A stretch of 64,000 bases of DNA from Rhizophagus irregularis (GCF_026210795.1 NC_089431.1:4774001-4838000); one strand, 5' to 3'. Counted from the first letter of the stretch, positions 11,361-24,230 are shown. Numbers and translations: made by a program. Notes: generated by a model from the sequence alone, not told the origin.

Positions 11361-12950
11361 AATAATCACAATGAGTATGAATTTTTTTTTTAATTTTTTT
11401 TTTAAAAAAAAAAAATTTATTCTAAGCCCCTGAACTTTATACTTTATAGAGTAACACAATTCAAAATTAACGTTTGTAGATCATTGAAAGTGACGTCAGA
11501 GATTTTTTTGACAATAAATTTAGGCCATTGTTATTTATACCCCAATTTTGCCTCACGGCCAGAATTAAGGAAAATTTGGCCAAGCTATATCACGTGTTAG
11601 TGCATAATGTTGGCCAGAGGGGGGTACGAATAACTATCGCTTAAATTTAATCAATAAACCTGATGATAATAAATTTGCTTAAACGATGGCCTCAAATTAA
11701 CTTGCACAATGGACAGGAAAGGTCGAGTGCACTTTTTTGGAGACTCCGACTTTTTATGTGGTATGTTAAGTATAATCTAAACCAATACTTTAATTAAATT
11801 ATTACAACATTTGTAAAAAGCAAAGAATCGATCAATTATGAAATCTGAGACCAGTAGAACCAACCGGGTCCCGAATCGCCTACTCCCAGCCGCTAACATA
11901 ATCCAATTTTCGGTATTCCACAACTACACAACTACAACATTTCCTCATCATTGATTCTGAAATGGGTCAATAATAATTTTTTTCCTAAATTTTGTTTAAT
12001 CTTATTTATTAATATATTTACCGAATAAATTATCATTATAACTATGATTTTATAAATAGAATATTTTTAACTACAGAGAAGTGATTTATTCATATATTCA
12101 TTTATAAAAAAGAAATAAAAAAATTTTAAATGCAATTTATTATTATTTTTTGTTTTAAAAAAAAAAAGGATATAAATTAACAAGTTTATATTCTATTTTC
12201 TAGTAGAATAATTTATAATAATTAAATGAATTGTTCTACGATTTTTTTTAATCTAGGATATCTCTTTCAATCTGATCAGTAATTTTCGTATAGGATCTTA
12301 CTAAGATTTACAGTATTGCATATTTGCATGGTTACCGCTACAAATATATTCGATGTAAAGTCTTAAATGCATGTAATGTATATTTTCAGTTTTAATATGA
12401 ATATAACATGAATATAACATTAGTAATTCATATTTAACTTATTGAAATAATTTTATGAATTAAAACTGTATTATAATTTTTATATTAATTAAATTCTTTA
12501 ATTCTAACTTCTAAAGGCTTTAACTGAACTTAAATAAAAAAATTATAAAAAGTATCATTATAAAATTATTTCAAATTGTAATCCGATTCTTTTACACCCA
12601 CTCTAAAATTTCTGGAGGATATAATCAAGTTGATAGTTTTGTTAACCCAGTCAGAATATTTGTAAGATTTATTTTAAGTATTTTTGTTTTAACAAAATTA
12701 AACTCGAAGTTAGCGATAATTAAAAATAAACAAATAGTGAAATTTATTTACTTTACAATATCCATTAAATAAATACTGTATTACAAGACTATTACAAGTA
12801 TTAAAAAAAAACTATAATATTAAATGTTAAATTGTAGTTTAATTAATTTCGATTAAGAATTCAAAATTAATCGCTTTGGCACTTCCTGTTAAAAATAGTG
12901 GTAAATAAACAACGAAAGTAAAATAAAGAAATCATAGACTCTCTCAAACA
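11361..12950. other. Intergenic region between two BTB-BACK-TLDc genes
   Basis: No gene. A small inverted-repeat element occupies about 11528-11635: GTTATTTATACCCC on the left faces GGGGTACGAATAAC on the right, with GGCC repeats inside. Parts of 11.69-12.3 kb resemble 15.35-15.97 kb (for example CCTCAAATTAACTTGCA, and the TTCTATTTTCT..GAATTGTTCT block), and 12.5-12.6 kb resembles 61.27-61.39 kb (..TTTTACACCCA). These shared flanks show that flanking DNA was copied along with the genes. Confidence 0.55.
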
Positions 12951-14584
12951 TCAATTTTTCTTAATAATTTGAAATACTTCATATTCTTCTACTGAGAATA
13001 CACCCTCAGTTTCTCTGATATTTTTTTCATAAGATCGCTTTTTACAATAATTATACTTTTGTCTAAAATCATTTACATCACCTCCAAATAATATAAGATC
13101 TCTATTACCAAATGATGGGCCATACCGAGGCCAATAATTTATAGCATTTACTTTTACATTCACTCGACTTATAATATGATCATTAATATTTTTATTCCTA
13201 AAAGAAAATATAAAACTATCATCGGTAGTGCCGTAAATAAACAAAGATTTCCATGCAATCGGATTATACCCTCCGAGAATTTCATTACTATCTTTCACTT
13301 TAATAATTGCTACAGTAAGAGATTGATTATCACAAATTTCATGAAACCTTTTAGGTGTAAATCCATCCCGAGATCCACGAAAAATTAATTTGAATTCATA
13401 AAAATTTTTCATCTTATCCACCTTATCCTCAATCTCTAACTTATCGATCCATTTTGAAATTAATTCAGCATGTTGAATTGTAATAATTTTTGAATCTATG
13501 TTAATTCCTTTGATTGTCTGAGATTCCGACTTGCTACTTGCGTTATGATTATTATTAATTTTATGACTAACTGTCTGTAATTCCAACTTGCTGTTTGGAT
13601 TATAATCATTATTATTCATTTTGCAAATAATTTCTTTAACCATCCGTGGCTCTAACTTATTACTTGGATTATAATCGTTATTCAAAAACCATTGAATTAA
13701 GTTTTCATATAACTTTACTGGTATAATCATTTTATAAGGATATACTTTGTTCAAAAATTCTTTAGACGAAAACTTAATAAATTTAATAAAAGGGATACAT
13801 CGTTGTAAAGTATTTTTTAAGGCATCAAAATCATCATTGGAATAACTTGAAGGATCAGAAGAAAGTTCAGGATTCTGAGCAATACCCCATTTAAGAACGT
13901 GTTCCCAAATTTTAATATCACTCATTTGAAGATTATCATTTTCAACAAGAGTTATTAAAGATTTTTCTGAAATCGAAGTAAAATCAGGTGAATTAAAAAT
14001 TTTTCCTGGTTCTTTAGACATTAATTCCGTACAAAACTTTTGAAGTTCTAAGAAAGAATCATTTTCAAAGCTAGTTTGATATATTAAATTAAAATTTTGT
14101 TCCAACCAGTCTCTCTTATTATTAATCAAAAATGATTGCAAGCGAGGGATTAATTCCTGAAGACTTAGCTCACTCGCGGTAATCAAAATTTTAATGATAT
14201 CGAAAGTATCACATTCATCCAATAAAAGTTTTCCTCCATAAATATACCTAAAAAAAAAATAAAACGTTATAATAAATACGTTTATAAAGAAAAAATAAAA
14301 AATAAATTCACAACTACAATTTAATTATTAATTTACCTTAAAATTATTTGAAAAGATTCTGGTGAAATATTTGATAATTTAATATTCATCAACGTTCCAT
14401 CATTTTTCTTTTCATTTGTTGATAAAATTCTTCGCAAATAAGGTGAACGATAATTTAAGATAACCATATGAGCATGGAACACTTTTACATATGGATCATT
14501 ACCAACCTCAATTGTAATGTCATAATATTCATCGTCATCCAAAATTTCAAGTAAATTTTGTGATAATTTTGGTAATAATTCCAT
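12951..14584 (-). CDS. BTB-BACK-TLDc domain protein (514 aa), two exons
   Basis: Exon 1 (14584-14337) encodes MELLPKLSQ and most of BTB; exon 2 (14247-12951) begins inside the codon for R before YIYGGK. The 89-bp intron has GTAAAT and TTTTAG ends and the joined frame is 514 codons. BTB covers residues about 15-125, BACK about 125-255 (WEHVLKWGIAQNPELSSD present), and TLDc about 333-514 (FRGSRDGFTPKRFHEICD, DSNEILGGYNPI, YGPSFGNRDLILF, EEYEVFQI). Between BACK and TLDc lie three imperfect repeats of about 22 residues of the form NDYNPSxKLExQxV. It sits in the same orientation as its neighbour at 9.8 kb, about 1.6 kb away, as part of a tandem array. No frame damage is visible. Confidence 0.9.
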
Positions 14585-16829
14585 TATTATCGTAAGAAGA
14601 AAAAAAGTTTTTAATCCAAACCTTGTAAATGGAATGGCTAAACTTTATTTAGTAGCACAATTTGAGAATAACGTAGGACAGTATAGTCACGTGCTAACTG
14701 TAGTTGCAGCAGTTCAGGTATTACAAATGATCAATATTATAATAATGAACTTATACTATATACAGTACTACAATAAGTCACTTTTGGGTCGTTTAGGTCG
14801 GCTTTGCTAGTACGGTACGTTGTTTAATGATTTAAAAGTGCACGTCATAAACTTAATTGTGATTCTCCGCAGTATCACGTGATTATACTTGTCCGAAGTT
14901 ATTTTACTAAACGCAACTTAGCCATTGGCCTCTAGGTGGAAGTACCTTTTGATGCCTAGTCGGGTAATTTGAAAAGTGGATAGTTCTTACTATCATACAT
15001 TATATTTGTACCTTACTTTTTTCTACAAGATTTATAAAATAAAAGTCTTGACCATTGGCGGCGCTCACTTTTGACCTCACCAAATTCGTGTGGAATGTAC
15101 GGTACATAATGATGCTTTCAAAAATGGAAACATTCTCTTAACATTAAGAAACGTCACCACCATACTCATAACAATCGCAAAGAATCTACAAAAAATCGAA
15201 CCAGAAATGATTCACGTTTCACGTCAACATTCACCCTTCCTATGACTCTCTTGATCCTACTCATGTACAGTACAAGACATTAATAACCGATCTCATTATA
15301 TATCACTATGAAACAATTACATAACGTCAAATTATTTAAATTTTTTACACTGGGCCTCAAATTAACTTGCAGGTTGAGTATACTTGTCATGTGGACTTTT
15401 ATTAATTGTCCGGAGCGTTAGCGAAGAACATTCTACTGTACTGCATTAGACGATTTTGTGTTAACCCATACAATTTTCTTTTCATCCATCCTTAGCCCTT
15501 GCTTTTTCCTTTTGTGATTACTGCTTATTTTATGTGTTACATATTTTTATATTATACTATTTTTCGTAATCAATTTTTTTTTAATAAAAAAATGATACCG
15601 ATTAAATAAACGCGATGGACTTTAACAGTTTCCATTTTCCTAGTATACATACCATACCGTATGCGATAAAACTTAAAAAATGACGATTTTATAAATAGAC
15701 CATTTTTACTAATAAAATTACAGAAAAATGATTTAATTCAAATATTCATTTTATATTTAATATAAAAGGAAGAAAAACTAATTTTGTTGGTAAAAAGCAA
15801 TTTTTTTAATTTTTTTTTAAAAAAAGAAAATAATAATAAAAAAAAATAACGGTTTTATATTTCTATTTTCTTGTACAATGATTTAAAATAAATGACTTCA
15901 TTGATTAAATAAATTGTTCTGATTTTTTTTTTAATTTAGGTTATCTCTTTTGATCCAATCAGTTATTTTTTTGTATATTTCACCTACAGTTGTTTACCGA
16001 CGATCATTCCACATTTCCACCTTTCACTGCTTTCACTGATAACTAGAATCTATATAACTAAAAAAATTTTGTCTGCGTCATATAAATAATTTGAATTGTG
16101 AATTGTGTAACATGAAAACCCGTCCATAACAGATAATATGAAAACCTCGTGACATATTTGCGCCTGATCTATTCCTTATTTATTATTACACTAAATCGTT
16201 GCGTAATCATTTCTTTTTCATTTCAAACTTATTTTTCTATATTAAACCTATATTTTTATTTAAACCTATATTTGCGATCCATCATTACGTCTTCAAAAAA
16301 AAAAATAATTATAATTCTACAGAAATTCTTCTCTTAGATATGACTTTATTAGTAGAAATAATATATTGAATTGTTTCTTATAATCTTTCATGTTTCATTA
16401 TTCGCCAAATTGTTTATTTAAAATAAATTCAATTGAAAATAACTAAGTTGACTTTTCATCAATCATGTTTTTTTTATTGATTTTTAAATAAGATTTAAAA
16501 ATAATAACAAATTAATAATTCTTTTTATCAAATTATTTGAATATTATTAAAGATACTATCTATTCATTAAGTATGACAATCAAATTTGTTACGCAGAAAA
16601 AAATAAAAAATAAAAAAAAGTAAATTATTAATTTTTAAATTTATTTACTAAGTATGGAAAGTACGATAGTATTATTTTTCTTTTTTGTTATGAGGCGTAA
16701 AATACTACGCCTCAAGGTCACAAAATTTATGAGCACAACATGGAGTTATGATCAACAATTTGTGTTTTGTTTCGGAGTAACAAACTTAAAAAATAATTCT
16801 TTCTCTTCCCTTAATTTATAAATTACATT
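14585..16829. other. Intergenic region before kinase gene 2
   Basis: Divergent spacer between the minus-strand BTB gene and the plus-strand kinase. It contains blocks duplicated from the 11.4-12.3 kb spacer and a stretch near 16060-16175 with ACCCGT..GTGACAT..GCCTGATC that recurs near 27650-27700, a dispersed repeat. The frame at 16149-16337 has no recognisable product. Confidence 0.45.
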
Positions 16830-19215
16830 ATGTCCGCTCTTCGATATGAATTAATTTATGCAACAGTTAATAGAGCAACACTGTTAATTGATACTAATAT
16901 TTACAATGATATACACAAACATTTTGAATTTAAAAAACAAACAGTCCTTGCTGATAAAATTCTTACAAATGATGAAAAAACTGAAGCAATAAGAAAAATA
17001 ACTAAAGGTTATGATCGAAATAAAGTTATTTTTAATTTAGGAACAAAAAGAATATGTGAAAATTGTAACCAAGAATGTTTAGCCACATTATATTGTGAAT
17101 ATTGTGTCCGAAATTATTTAAAAGAAAATTTTTCAAATTGGGCATCTGGGAATGATGATATTGACAATTTAATACAGAAATGTCAAATAGAATCACTTAG
17201 TCCAACAATGATAGTTGAATGGATTCCATATAACGATTTGGAAAATATTAATTATTTGACAAAAGGTGGATTTTCTGAAATCTATACAGCAGACTGGATT
17301 AATGGAAGATATAGTGAATGGGATTCTAAAGAACAAGAGTTAAAAAGATTTAGAACTTTAAAAGTAGTACTTAAAACGTTAGAAAATGTTGAAAGTGCAA
17401 ATCAAAGTTGGTTTGAAGAGGTTTGCATAATTTTAAATTTATTTATAAAATCCTGTTTTATGTATTAACAATAGCATGTTGTCATTTAGGCTAAATCACA
17501 TTTAACTATAAGTAATAAGTGGGCAGTTGTTGTTCGATGTTATGGTTTAACACAAGATCCATCAAATAGAAATTATATGCTTGTAATTTTGAAAATGGAT
17601 ATGGATTTAAGAAATTATTTACAACAAAATCATAATCAACTCATATGGAAAGATAGAATGAAAATTATTGATGAAATAACTCGTGCGCTTTATTATATTC
17701 ATGAAGAGAAAGCAGTTCATAGAGATTTGCATTCTGGAAATATATTATACTCACAATTTAATGATCATTGGTATATTAGTGATCTTGGATTTTGTGGACC
17801 TGCTGATAAATCTTCAACAAGTATATATGGAAATCTTCCTTACATAGCACCCGAAGTTATTGTTGGAAGAGAATATACTTTCGCATCTGATATTTATAGT
17901 ATTGCAATTCTTATGTGGGAAATTTCGTCTGGACAACCACCATTTATAAATTATGAACATGAAAATGATATTGTAATGAATGTTATTAACGGTATAAGAC
18001 CAAAAATTGTGCCAGGAACTCCATTAGAATATAAAAATTTAATGAAAGAATGTTGGGATGCTAATCCATTAAAAAGGCCTGACACTTATGCACTTGGGAA
18101 AAAAATGTTAAGAATTAATATAGATTATCAAAATATGCCAGATGAATTATTTAAATCAGAAATAGATAATTTAAAAGTGAATAAAGTAGAAGAAAATTAT
18201 ACGAGTAGCAGATTATTTACAAGTAAAATTCACAACTTTGGAAATCTACCTGAACCGAGAAATGCAACAGAAGGTATAAGTGTATTAATGAATGTATTTA
18301 TTTTACAATACATTATTAATGTTATCTTTTATTATAATAGAAGAACAAGAAGGTACTATAACTGGCTAAATAATAATTTTTACCATTTTTTGGTTACTAT
18401 AATAATTTAGTTTTTGAAATACTTAATTTTACTATTAATAGTGTTTCATAGTAAATTGTATGATTTTAACATTCCTAACAATAGTAAGTACATTACAGCG
18501 TTGAATTATTACATAATGATGTTTAATAATTGATATTTATTTTAGTTAGCGATTTTAATGGATCAAATAAGCAGTATAGTAAGAAATTATCAAGTATAAT
18601 TAATAAATATTTTAAAGGTGATTTGTTTGAAATAATAGATTAAATATTAAATCTATTTCTATGTTCTTAATTTTAGGTGATAGTGAAAAATTACCCAAAG
18701 AATTTATAAAGTTACAAATAAATTCAAATAGTAAGTAAATAAGTGAAATAAAAATATTCATTGTATCAGTTTCATTTATTAAATAACGTGACTTTTATTT
18801 AAAAATAATATGACGAAAAGAAATAATTCAACAACAAATGAAAAGGAAAGATATTGATATTGATGGTAAGCAAAAAAAGTAAAAATTATTTTGTCAATAT
18901 ATTTAATATTTAATGTAGCTTTAAATTAAAAATTTAGATGATGAAAAAGAAATAATTCAACAAAAAATGAAAAGACAAAATATTGGTGATATTTATGGTA
19001 TGCGAATTTTTAATTTAATTTTTATATTATTTTTTAATTAATTTATTTATTTCTTACAGATGATGACGAAGTATATAATAATCCAAATCTTCATTCAAAA
19101 GAACAAGATGAACTGGAAATTCCTGATGGTAAGTTCTTAATTAATTAGTCGCTTTAAAAAGAAATCTTATTTATTTTACCAATTTGTTAATTTTTTATCT
19201 TTAGATGGATTTTGA
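16830..19215 (+). CDS. Tyrosine-kinase-like protein kinase, nine exons
   Basis: Predicted exons: 16830-17420, 17490-18273, 18341-18352, 18546-18617, 18677-18730, 18821-18865, 18938-18997, 19060-19128 and 19205-19215, giving 565 residues in one frame. Intron 1 starts with an unusual GTTTGC. A CxxC..CxxC zinc-like pair lies at residues about 76-92 (CENC, CEYC). The kinase domain has KGGFSEIY (145), VVLKTL, HRDLHSGN (about 274), DLG (295) and APE (317), so key catalytic residues are kept. All introns after the kinase exon are phase 1, so each mini-exon can be gained or lost without shifting frame. The tail includes KEFIKLQINSN and ends in NNPNLHSKEQDELEIPDDGF, a form I associate with this kinase family. 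The 18821-18865 exon is the least sure because its acceptor is weak. Confidence 0.85.
18811..18997 (+). repeat. Duplicated mini-exon in the kinase tail
   Basis: The segments 18811-18865 and 18938-18997 are near copies (both contain GAAATAATTCAACAA.AAATGAAAAG). The first copy has lost the AG of the usual TTTAG acceptor and one A in the GAAAAAG run; it can still be spliced at a cryptic AG (CGAAAAG) that keeps phase 1. The second copy has a normal TTTAG acceptor. Confidence 0.7.
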
Positions 19216-20150
19216 ATAATCATTTAACAATGTTTTTTTTTATATATTAAATTATTATCATTTATTTATTTATTATTTTTTTTATCTTGGATTACATAAA
19301 CACTAAGACTAGATAGAGTAGTAAATGTTTTACAAAATTCTTAGTTTGCAATATAAATAATTTTAATAAATTTATTCAAATTATTAAATGATCTCATGAA
19401 AGTATAACAAGATAATGTACACACGTTCTATATTAAAAAATTTGTTTTAATTTTTTACAATAACCTCTTATTAATTCCAAAAAATTTATTATATATATTT
19501 GCATGATATATGATAAAATACATAATTCTCATAATAAATTTTTATTGTAACTTACTTGATGCATCAAAATTCTTTTCATATAGCATAAAAGTAGGAACTT
19601 CAATTTGCTCAAACAGCCGCTTTAATAAGGTTAAGCTGTTTCAAGAAAAAGAACTTAAACGTACTAGCATTAATAAAAAAAAATACAAAAAAAAATAGAA
19701 CATTATAAAACAATTTTTATTGTAAAATCAGTTTTCTATATTTAACATATAATTTCATAATATTACTATATTTAATGCTTATATAATTAAAATACTTATA
19801 TATATCTTAGAAATTCCATAACATAAATGAAGACAAATTAAAACTTATACATAAAATAATAAAATATATAAATTAATTAAATGAATATTGAGCTATTCCT
19901 CGAATAAAGTCCAATAATGGTCTTCTTTATTAGAGAATTTTGTCATCTCACATTATTTATGAGTGGTAAAAAACGATTCAAACAATAAATAAAAAAATCA
20001 ACATTTTATTATATTCAAATTACATAACATTTCTTTTATGTGTATATTAATAAAATTCTATAATTGTGACTATGTTATTTTCACAATAAAAACTATTAAA
20101 TATTAAATTAATAAAATTATGGCTATGTTATCGATTATCAAATTACAGTA
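19216..20150. other. Intergenic AT-rich spacer
   Basis: 3' flank of the kinase gene. Very AT-rich with no coding signal; the frame at 19510-19698 has no features of a gene. Confidence 0.45.
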
Positions 20151-20154
20151 AATA

Positions 20155-20394
20155 ATTAAAATTCGGTGAAATGATTTTCGGTGAGATTGAAACAGCCCTG
20201 TCAATGAAATGAAATGATTTTCGGGGAGTTGATTTTCGGTGAAATAGTCCTGTCGGTGAAATAGCCCTGTTGGTGAAATTAATGATTTTCGGTGAGATGA
20301 TTTTCGATAAAATAACCCTGTCGGTGAAATAGCCCTGTCGATGACGGAAATTAAATGATTTTCGGTGAAATGACTGTCGGTAAGTTGATTGTTG
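20155..20394. repeat. Array of short GATTTTCGGTGAAATGA-type motifs
   Basis: About a dozen imperfect copies of TCGGTGAAAT joined to GATTTTC or AGCCCTG. The same motifs continue directly on the far side of the element at 20395-23046 (GGTGAAATGATTTTCAG) and reappear at 23876-23935 and, inverted, at 57160-57215. This looks like the terminal or subterminal region of a dispersed repeat family, here split by an insertion. Confidence 0.6.
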
Positions 20395-21240
20395 CCCTAT
20401 AAGAAATATGTATACGGAAAGGATACGTTTTGTATACATTTTATGTACGTTTCTATAGATTCCGTATACAAATTCCGTATATTTAATAAGCAATTCATTT
20501 TTGAACATTTTTTAAAAAAACTGATGTATACGAAATGTATACGGAAAAATTAATCATACGGAATGTATACGGAATTTTTAAACTTAATATTTTTAGAAAA
20601 TAATTTTACAAAAATCTCGTATCATAACACGAGATCACGTGATTGTTTATTGTTTTGTTATGATACGTTTTTTGTTTTTATATAAACCCTTACTTTGATG
20701 AGTTTGATCTTCCGATCTTCCTTTCTGTCTTTCCCTTCCTTCTCTTTTCTCTTGTCTTATTTTTGTTATTTTTTCTAAATTTTTCTTCTTTTTTCGTCAC
20801 CCCCCCTTTTAAAAAAAAATTTTTTTTTCGTACTTCACTTTAAATTTTTTTTTTTCATCACTCTCTCCTTTAAAAAAAAATTGTTTTTCGTCACTCCCTT
20901 AAAAAAAAAATTTTTTTTTTGATTTTATTCTTTTATTCCCACTCTTCTTTTTTTTTAAAAAAAATTTTCTTCTTTCTATTTCTATTTCCTCTTTATAAAA
21001 AATTTTTATTTTTCTAACTTTGACGTTCTCCCTTTAAAAAAAAAATTTTTTTTAACTTTCCTAACTTCGTTAATCTCTTTTTAAAAAAATATTTTTTTTG
21101 ATTTATTCTTTATTCCCCTTTCTTTTTTATTTATATTTATCTCTTTTTTTATTTCATAGGCCAGCAGATTTTTTTTTGTGAGAAGACTCAGTTTCTTTTT
21201 TCTTTTTTGTAGATCAGTTTGGGAGTCCTTTCCTTTCAAT

Positions 21241-22340
21241 GTCGGACAACTTCCGACAACCTTTTTTCCGACATACCCTTTACCCGACAACGATTACCCG
21301 ACAAGACATATTCCCGAATGAACATTTTACCGACATGACACATTCCCTAATGGACATTATACCGACATTCTAGTTTTCCCGACATGACATTATCCCGACA
21401 ACATATATCCTGACAGACATTTTCCCGACATGTTGAAAATGATTACGAAAAGTAATTTATTACTGCTGTAATAATGTATCATGTTTATAAATATAAATAT
21501 AATTCTCTTACATCTACCACAACCAAAAATTTCAAAAAAGATTAAATTTGTAAGGAAACAATTTATTTATCTAATATAAAATTTGGAATTATACGATATA
21601 AAAAAATGTTAAATCATTGAAAAAACTGTTTTAAATGAAATAATTAGTAATAGCTTTATTTAAAAATAGATAATTTCATTGCTATAAAGTTAATTTTTTC
21701 CACAATGATTAATTGAATTCATATAAAATCCGATAATAAAAGATTTCCATAAAGGGAAATCAGTATTTTTGTCTTACGAAATAGAAACTGCATAATAATA
21801 ACGATCTTTTAATTTTAGGAATTGTTTTATAAATAATTTATTATGTGATTATGGGAAGAAATTTGATTGGATTTATTTATACTTTTTTTATCTCTACTTC
21901 AAAATTTACAGATTTTCAGATTTTTGGAATTTTTCACTTATCCATTTTTTGCAACTAAAATAAATTTTTGTAGGTACGCAACGGGTTGCTGCTAGTGATT
22001 TTGTTATAAAAATTTGCGCACTATGAAAATGAAATATACAGTATACATGAAATTGCGAATTTTTATTAAAATAAATATGAATAAACAAATAATAAAAATT
22101 TTCTCCATATGTTTTATCTTAAATAATTGGGAAATCACTTTTTTTTAATCAGGAAAATGTCTGTCGGGATATGATGTTGTCGGGATAATGTCATGTCGGG
22201 AAAAATAGCATGTCGGTATAATGTCCATTAGGGAATGTGTCATGTCGGTAAAATGTTCATTCGGGAATATGTCTTGTCGGGTAATCGTTGTCGGGCAAAG
22301 GGTATATCGGGAAAAAGGTTGTCGGGAAATCGTGGTGTAA
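21241..22340. mobile_element. Nested element with long CCCGAC-repeat inverted arms
   Basis: The left arm (about 21252-21431) and right arm (about 22151-22328) are reverse complements over about 180 bp, each built of short units such as TTCCCGACATGACATTATC. The interior (about 720 bp) is AT-rich and non-coding. The right outer edge reads GGGAAATCGTGGTGTAACC; a second copy of this edge (TTGGGAAATCGTGCTGTAACC) is present at about 45459-45490. The long, internally repetitive arms recall Foldback-type elements. Confidence 0.65.
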
Positions 22341-22344
22341 CCGT

Positions 22345-22720
22345 TCAAATTTTCTTTTTTTTTTGTAAGTTGGGTTCAGATTCTTTTCTTTTCGTAGGTT
22401 ATTTCGGTTTTGTTGCTTCAGAGTCTTCTTTTTTTGTAGGTCAGTTTTGGATTTATTTTGTTGTTTTAGTTTCTTTTTCATCAGATGCTTCATAATTCTT
22501 TTCATTTATGTAGGTCAGACATTCTGGAGTTCTCTTTCTTTTTTTGTAGGAATACTGACCTTTGGTGACTTGGACGATTGCAGATACTATATGAAGGGGG
22601 TTTTGTTTCCAATTAAGTTAGACGTTCTTATGTTTCTTTTTTTGTTTTTTTTAGGTTGTTTGACTCTAAATGAACCTGAACTTATAGATAATTTTGGTTG
22701 CAATAGGTGGTTTTAATAAG
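22345..22720. repeat. T-rich repeat with recurring TTTTTTTGTAGGTCAG
   Basis: Three or more copies of a T-run followed by GTAGGTCAG or a close variant, each resembling a 3' splice site, and a similar one on the other side of the nested element near 21200. Frames through it are low-complexity and I call no gene. Confidence 0.45.
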
Positions 22721-23046
22721 GAGGAATTTTCATAATGTATTTGTATTTTGTTTGATTTTATCACGAAATTTATACGATTTGGTCACTGAATTTACTATTT
22801 GTATTACAGTTTACTATAATTATATTTACATAAATCTAATTTTACTTTATTAAATTAAATAAAAAATAAAAAATAGTGATCAAATCATGTAAATTCCATA
22901 TGAATTCCGTGCAAATTCCGTATCCAAACCATATTTTTAGTGATACGGAATTGTGCATTTTTCCGTATCCTATTATGATACGTTATTTCTAAGGAAAAAA
23001 ATCGTATAAAAACTTTATAAAAAACGTATCCAATTTTTTTATAGGG

Positions 23047-24230
23047 TTGGTGAAATGATTTTCAGTGAAATAGTATATTTAACTTATTTAAGTGTGCCCT
23101 TGTAAATCCCAATTCATTCGTAGTACTAAATTTATAAAATTTTACCATTTTTTCAATGAATTATTAAAAATAGATAAATAATTAAAATTCTACGGAAAAA
23201 TTCATTCATCGGAATAGTAACTTATTTGATCTGCAAAAATCAATTTCCGATTAAATAAAAAAAATTCCCATAGATAATTTGTAACCTTATTGTTTTTACT
23301 AATATGTAATCAATTTTAAAGTGTCTCACAAGCATCGATTATCGAATTTTTTAAGATTTTATCATAGACGGTCAACCTGACGTTTCTGATTTTAGAGAAA
23401 TGATCAGCGCTTGTAAATTACAATTCCTATTCACAAATAATAATGTTCTCATTGTAAAATCAATATTTTTCTTATTAATACGTCGCAAAAATCGTTTAAG
23501 TTGATCTACAGTATATTTATTTGGCATATTTCAGGGGTCATGTTACATAAATCATAATACATATTCAAAAAAGGAAATAAAATTGTCTATTGTGACAGGA
23601 CTAAAACAAATTTTGTTAGTTTAGTACGGTAAATAGTCCTTTCGCTAACTCTTCGGACAATTAAATATTTTTCTTAAAATGTAAAGATTTTTAAAATATT
23701 TCGCAAAAAATTAATGTTTAATATATACTTAATAATACTTTACAATATTTAATGAATTATTATTAATGTTATTTAATTAAAAAAATATATATAAGTTTTT
23801 TTGCTTTATAATTTTTTTCATACAAAGGTATAATTTTTCTTTTTATTTTTAATATACTGATTAACCATTCTTATCAGCGAAATGAACTCACTATCGGTAA
23901 GTGAAATAATTATCGGTGAAATAGACTGAACCCTATAACAATCAATTGAATAAAATGAAAATAAACATGATGCTACCATATTGTTATCTAGTCAATTAAC
24001 GCAATTCTGTGGAAAAAAAAAGATAGTTTGGGCTTCCATATTTTTTTTATCGGAATTTGATCTGCAAAATCAATTTCCGAATAATTAATTAAAATCAGCC
24101 TTTTGTAGTTATTATAGATCGGCAAATTCTAATAGTAATTTTTTCTCGCAGATCAAAATTTATTAATGAAAGAATGAAGGAAATAAAGGAAATGATTTTG
24201 TACATCATAGCTTAATAAAATGTATAAAAT
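23047..24230. other. Repeat-derived spacer
   Basis: Continuation of the short-motif repeat (23047-23085) and AT-rich spacer. Two stretches near 23195-23260 and 24040-24090 share GATCTGCAAAA(A)TCAATTTCCGA and so are copies of a small repeat. Motifs CGGTAAGTGAAATAATTATC at about 23895 mark another repeat end. Confidence 0.4.

Larger units (their letters stand above)
20395..23046. mobile_element. Inverted-repeat DNA element with CCCTATAA ends
   Basis: Begins CCCTATAA and ends TTATAGGG, with GTATACGGAA and GGATACG motifs repeated inside both ends. It interrupts the short-motif array: left flank ..GATTGTTG and right flank TTGGTGAAATG share TTG, consistent with a 3-bp target duplication, and joining the flanks restores a GGTGAAATGATTTTC-type unit. 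It contains pyrimidine-rich tracts (20.7-21.1 kb) and the nested element at 21241-22340. No transposase is recognisable, so it would be non-autonomous. Confidence 0.6.

Noticed and set aside
20143-20508. Minus-strand frame of 121 codons with repeated RAISPTG-like segments
   Set aside because: It is the translation of the short TCGGTGAAAT repeat array and crosses an element boundary at 20395.
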